From Pseudomonadota bacterium (GTDB lineage Bacteria; Pseudomonadota; Gammaproteobacteria; Acidiferrobacterales; Acidiferrobacteraceae), in NCBI GenBank assembly GCA_021794275.1, contig JAJYRD010000071.1:85001-149000 (forward strand): a stretch of 64,000 nucleotides of DNA, given 5' to 3'. Numbering within the stretch: position 1 is the stretch's first letter; each line of letters opens with the position of its first letter. A program made the position numbers and the translations under genes. The notes below the pieces were generated by a model, which saw nothing but the letters and a program-made list of their open reading frames with translations, made no database searches and was not told the origin of the DNA. Positions 61,181-64,000 of the stretch are shown here, in pieces.

Positions 61181-61314
61181 TGACAAGGCGGATTTAGTTG
61201 GATAGGCGTCCCGTGTCGCGGGGCTTATCTTTCGCTTGTGCACGAGTTTCTCCCTGAAGGCCGGGACGGGCGCGTCCAACCAGGCTGCGCCGTCCTAGGC
61301 AAGGCCGGTTGCGC

Positions 61315-63438
61315 ATGAACGCGCCCACGCGACGTTTGACGCCGTGTAGTGTCGATGCGCCCTTCGGTGCCGCAAGCCCACAGCGGGTTCTCAAGGATAA
61401 CGACACCTTCACCATCAGCGATGCCTATGGGGACATGGAGGCGGGCCTACGCCAGGGCGTCTTCCAGGGGCGCCTGCGAGTGCTCGCGGACTGGCGGCTG
61501 CGCCTGAACGGTGAGCGCCCCCTGCTCCTCAATTCCTCCGTGAAGCCCGACAATTCCTTGCTGCTCGTGGATATGACCAATCGCGAGCAACCGGAAAGCG
61601 GCCTGGGCCAAGGGGCGCTCCATCTATTTCGAACACGCTTTCTTTGGCGACGGGCTTCTTACGAGCGCCTGCGCATCACCAACTACACGGATGGTCCGCT
61701 TGCGCTTGAGATCGCGTTTTCGTATGCGGTCGACTTCCGCGACATATTCGCCGCCACAACGGACACGGATCGTATCGGTGACGCATCGTTTCGGGCCGAA
61801 ATCGAGGACGGGTCCGTCCGTCTCCATGCGTCCCACCCGCTCCGGGTCGGCTCCTTTGCGCGCGTCAGTTTCTCGGGAATGGCAGGAGACCTCGGGCCCG
61901 CGACGGCTGTGTTCCGGGTCGTCCTCGAACCGCACGAGGTGCGCCCTCTTTTCGTGGTCACGGAATTCTTTTCGGCGGCCGAGCCCGTGTGTGATCCCGT
62001 CGATTACGAAATCGCTTATCAGCAGCAGACCGCTGATCTGTTGGACCGCGAGGAGAAACCGTATATAGCGAGCAACAATGTCGATTTCGACGCCCTCATG
62101 TCGCGTTCGGCGGCTGATCTCGTGACCCTGTCGACAGGTACCTCGAGCGCGTCTTACCCCTATAGTGGTATCCCTTGGCACGACACGGCCTTGGGGCCCG
62201 ATGCTATTCTCACGGCCCTCCAGATGCTCGCTTTCGATCCCGCCATCGCCCGTGGCGTGCTCGCCTGCCTCGTGCCGTCTGAAGTCGTTGCGCGACGCGA
62301 CGCTTCTTGCGGCGACGGACCCCTCGCGACCCGGTCCTCCGTGGACCCTGGGCGAACTCGCGGTCGCCACCAACCATGGTCGAGCGAGATGACCGCGCTC
62401 TTCGTGTGGCTTGCAAGCCTCTATCTCGAGCGGACCGGCGAGACCGCTTTTCTCGAGCGGCTATGGCCGACCCTGACCGACGCCTGCTCCGAGCTGGACC
62501 GGCGCGCCGGCGAGGATGGCTTTGTCTGGTGCGAGGGTCCGGTGCCTGCCGGGCCTGTGTTCGGTGTTTCGCCGGACGCCATGGCGCTTGCCGAATGGGG
62601 GCTCGGGGACGCGTCGCCACGCGCCTCATGCGAGACGCAGGCCTATGTGTATGCCGCCAAGTCCAGTCTCGCCTCGGCGGCTCTCATTCTGGGGCGGGAC
62701 GAGCAGGCGCGGGCGCTGAGGGCTGGGGCAGATGCGCTGAAGCGCCGGTTCGCCGACGCCTTCTGGCAACCGGATCGACGCTTCTATGCCGCCACGCTCG
62801 ATCACCGCAGAGGCGGTGCTGCCGCTTCCGGTCTCCATGTTGCAGCGGCGCTCTTTGCCGGTGTGGCCCAGGAGGCAGGCGCGGACAGCGTGGCCTGTGC
62901 CGTGACGGCCGACAGCTTCTTTAGCGGCTGGGGCGTACGTAGTCTCGCCGCCGGTTCCTTGCGCTACAACCCGCTGTCTTATCATCACGGTTCCGTTTGG
63001 CCACGGGACAATGCGCTCTTGGCGGCGGGCCTTGCCCGCTACGGCTATCGGGATGCGGCCTTGCGGATCACCGAGGCCCTGTTCGACGTAAGCCGCTTCA
63101 CGGATCTCCACAGGCTTCCCGAGCTCTTTTGTGGTCTACCACGCCACGGCGACGAGCCGCCCACCTTCCACCCGCTCGCCTGCAGTCCGAGCGCCGGCGC
63201 CTCGGCCGCCCCTTTCCTGCTGCTCCAAGCCTGCCTCGGCCTCTCGGTCTGCGCCCTCGGCCGTCCGTGTGTCCGCTTCTTGTACCCCCGTCTGCCCCGC
63301 TTCCTCACGGAACTGCGCATCGAGGGGCTGCGCCTAGGCGACGGGCGCGTCGATCTCGTGGTGCGACGACATCGCGACGATGTCACGGTCACCGTGCCTT
63401 TCCGTCGGGGCGAGGTCGAGGTCGTGGTGGTGCGGTGA
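61315..63438 (+). CDS. glycogen-debranching-like amylo-alpha-1,6-glucosidase family protein
   Basis: A 707-residue cytoplasmic protein with the two-part layout of bacterial GDE-like enzymes. Residues about 25-230 form the N-terminal debranching domain (LKDNDTFTISDAYGDM, RTRFLWRRASYERLRI). The rest is an (alpha/alpha)6 barrel: YPYSGIPWHDTALGPDAILTALQML, shown by its GPDAILTALQML core with a conserved Asp, and SYHHGSVWPRDNALLAAG near residue 560 with a probable catalytic region. The usual GRDS is GPDA here. The stretch at about 62280-62395 fits the family poorly in this frame. Start ATG 61315 chosen over TTG 61309. The gene stands alone. Confidence 0.8.
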   Translation: MNAPTRRLTPCSVDAPFGAASPQRVLKDNDTFTISDAYGDMEAGLRQGVFQGRLRVLADWRLRLNGERPLLLNSSVKPDNSLLLVDMTNREQPESGLGQGALHLFRTRFLWRRASYERLRITNYTDGPLALEIAFSYAVDFRDIFAATTDTDRIGDASFRAEIEDGSVRLHASHPLRVGSFARVSFSGMAGDLGPATAVFRVVLEPHEVRPLFVVTEFFSAAEPVCDPVDYEIAYQQQTADLLDREEKPYIASNNVDFDALMSRSAADLVTLSTGTSSASYPYSGIPWHDTALGPDAILTALQMLAFDPAIARGVLACLVPSEVVARRDASCGDGPLATRSSVDPGRTRGRHQPWSSEMTALFVWLASLYLERTGETAFLERLWPTLTDACSELDRRAGEDGFVWCEGPVPAGPVFGVSPDAMALAEWGLGDASPRASCETQAYVYAAKSSLASAALILGRDEQARALRAGADALKRRFADAFWQPDRRFYAATLDHRRGGAAASGLHVAAALFAGVAQEAGADSVACAVTADSFFSGWGVRSLAAGSLRYNPLSYHHGSVWPRDNALLAAGLARYGYRDAALRITEALFDVSRFTDLHRLPELFCGLPRHGDEPPTFHPLACSPSAGASAAPFLLLQACLGLSVCALGRPCVRFLYPRLPRFLTELRIEGLRLGDGRVDLVVRRHRDDVTVTVPFRRGEVEVVVVR

Positions 63439-63472
63439 CACTCTCACCCGCTCAAGCGGGTGAGAGTGTCAC
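63435..63472. repeat. perfect 18-bp inverted repeat (38 bases) after the debranching gene
   Basis: GTGACACTCTCACCCGCT and its exact complement AGCGGGTGAGAGTGTCAC are separated by two bases; the first arm begins within the stop codon region. The first twelve bases and the hairpin core recur at 11075-11102. It may be a mobile-element end or a terminator; no T tract follows. Confidence 0.75.
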
Positions 63473-63887
63473 GTTCAATGATCAGCTGCGCCGCGCGGGG
63501 CCCCAACGTCTTCGTTGGCATACCATACTGTTCGCCCAACATGCACCTCAAGCGGAGACGCGCTGTGCGCGCAATATGACACTCGTGATATTTCGCGGCA
63601 ATGCTGACCGTGCGGATTTCGGGCCTGTTTCCGAGAGCTGGGTCGGGGCGAGGGGTAGACTCCTGCGGGCTGCTGCGAAAAGCGAGGAGTTGACGGGCCG
63701 GGATCGGCAGATGGTCAGGCGGCTCGTCTGAGGGATCGGTTACCGGCGCGGCCTTTCAACCAGTTCGCGCGGGAATCCCCGCCGTTCAGGGCGGGGAGGA
63801 ACCCCACAGGGACTTCCTTCGGTCGTAGCGCCGCCGCGTAGCGGCGATGCTTCACATGCACAGGACAATAACTTATGCTTGTGAACA
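63473..63887. other. region between the inverted repeat and tnpB, with an IS200/IS605-end-like hairpin
   Basis: No gene is recognised apart from a 51-codon open frame from 63576 of unknown meaning. At 63777-63796, CCCCGCC-GTTCAG-GGCGGGG followed by AGGA closely resembles the structured ends seen at the 3' side of many tnpB elements. A further hairpin, CGCCGC...GCGGCG, lies at about 63828-63846. These may represent the left end of the tnpB element or the tail of an older copy. Confidence 0.45.
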
Positions 63888-64000
63888 ATGGATACATTGC
63901 CAACCTCCCAGGCACTGACCTGCAAATTGAAACTGCTGCTGGACAAGGAGCAGGTCGACGCTGTCCGGTGCACGGCACAGGCTTACCGGGATGCGCTGAA
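63888..64000 (+). CDS. tnpB: TnpB (IS200/IS605-family RNA-guided nuclease), N-terminus, truncated by window end
   Basis: The 37 codons present read as a TnpB N-terminus: LTCKLKLLLDKEQVDAV, followed by AYRDAL, a typical start of the OrfB/IS1341-type proteins. TnpB is an RNA-guided nuclease that promotes retention of IS200/IS605 elements. The catalytic RuvC part lies beyond the window, so intactness cannot be judged. No tnpA (Y1 transposase) is seen upstream. Confidence 0.75.
   Translation, partial: MDTLPTSQALTCKLKLLLDKEQVDAVRCTAQAYRDAL

Noticed and set aside
62280..62395. Possible pair of compensating frameshifts in the debranching-like gene
   Set aside because: The +1 frame there reads GELAVATNHGR, which looks somewhat family-like, but codon-position composition does not clearly favour either frame and the main frame stays open. 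Not enough to call a defect.

Overview
The window is GC-rich, densely packed chromosome. The mix of genes suggests a facultatively anaerobic, probably acidophilic, sulfur- and/or iron-oxidising chemolithotrophic gammaproteobacterium. An Acidiferrobacter-like organism would fit, but that is inferred from gene content only. Relevant genes are a QmoAB-HdrCB complex (reverse APS reductase electron transfer), a high-potential iron-sulfur protein, a CbbQ/CbbO- or NorQ/NorD-type activase pair, an AniA-like copper nitrite reductase and several oxygen-independent biosynthetic enzymes. No homology search was run; all calls rest on reading motifs and gene order.

Layout. 1-4057: the 3' end of glnA, a ferritin-like protein and a beta-propeller lipoprotein. 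4920-11067: fnr, then a MarR-controlled membrane gene, divergent from a hemerythrin / DUF2249 / membrane protein / NnrS / CopD-like cluster. 11114-19159: class III ribonucleotide reductase (nrdD, a separate glycyl-radical mini-gene, nrdG), divergent from an operon of two radical SAM genes, ubiU, ubiV and a lipoate-ligase-like/DUF116 fusion. 19508-26978: outer-membrane protein, methyltransferase, ubiT/ubiD (divergent), hemN, a small cytochrome c, a nitronate-monooxygenase-like flavoprotein and a DUF2249-hemerythrin fusion. 27030-30819: a frameshifted hemolysin III gene, an unknown membrane protein and a three-gene stress-type membrane set. 30894-41115: cell-wall elongation and lipoylation genes on the minus strand (mreBCD, mrdA, rodA, rlpA, dat, ybeD, lipB, lipA, ydcF). 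41231-44480: gatCAB. 44553-49445: patatin, arsC, a methyltransferase and a GGDEF-EAL protein. 49405-55008: HiPIP, cytochrome c, nirK and the activase pair. 55286-60369: qmoA, qmoB, hdrC, hdrB. The remainder holds two divergent XRE regulators, a glycogen-debranching-like enzyme and the start of an IS200/IS605-type tnpB running off the end.

How it fits together. The main theme is a local anaerobic regulon. The encoded FNR has the four cluster cysteines and an ETVSR recognition helix, which predicts binding to TTGAT-N4-ATCAA. Perfect copies of this site lie between nrdD and the ubiUV operon, between ubiT and ubiD, before hemN and before the flavoprotein gene. Near-perfect copies lie upstream of fnr itself and of nirK. 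Oxygen-independent deoxyribonucleotide, ubiquinone and haem synthesis, plus nitrite respiration, therefore appear to be wired to one sensor. The least understood parts are the LplA-DUF116 fusion and radical SAM genes co-transcribed with ubiUV, and the split glycyl-radical domain of NrdD.
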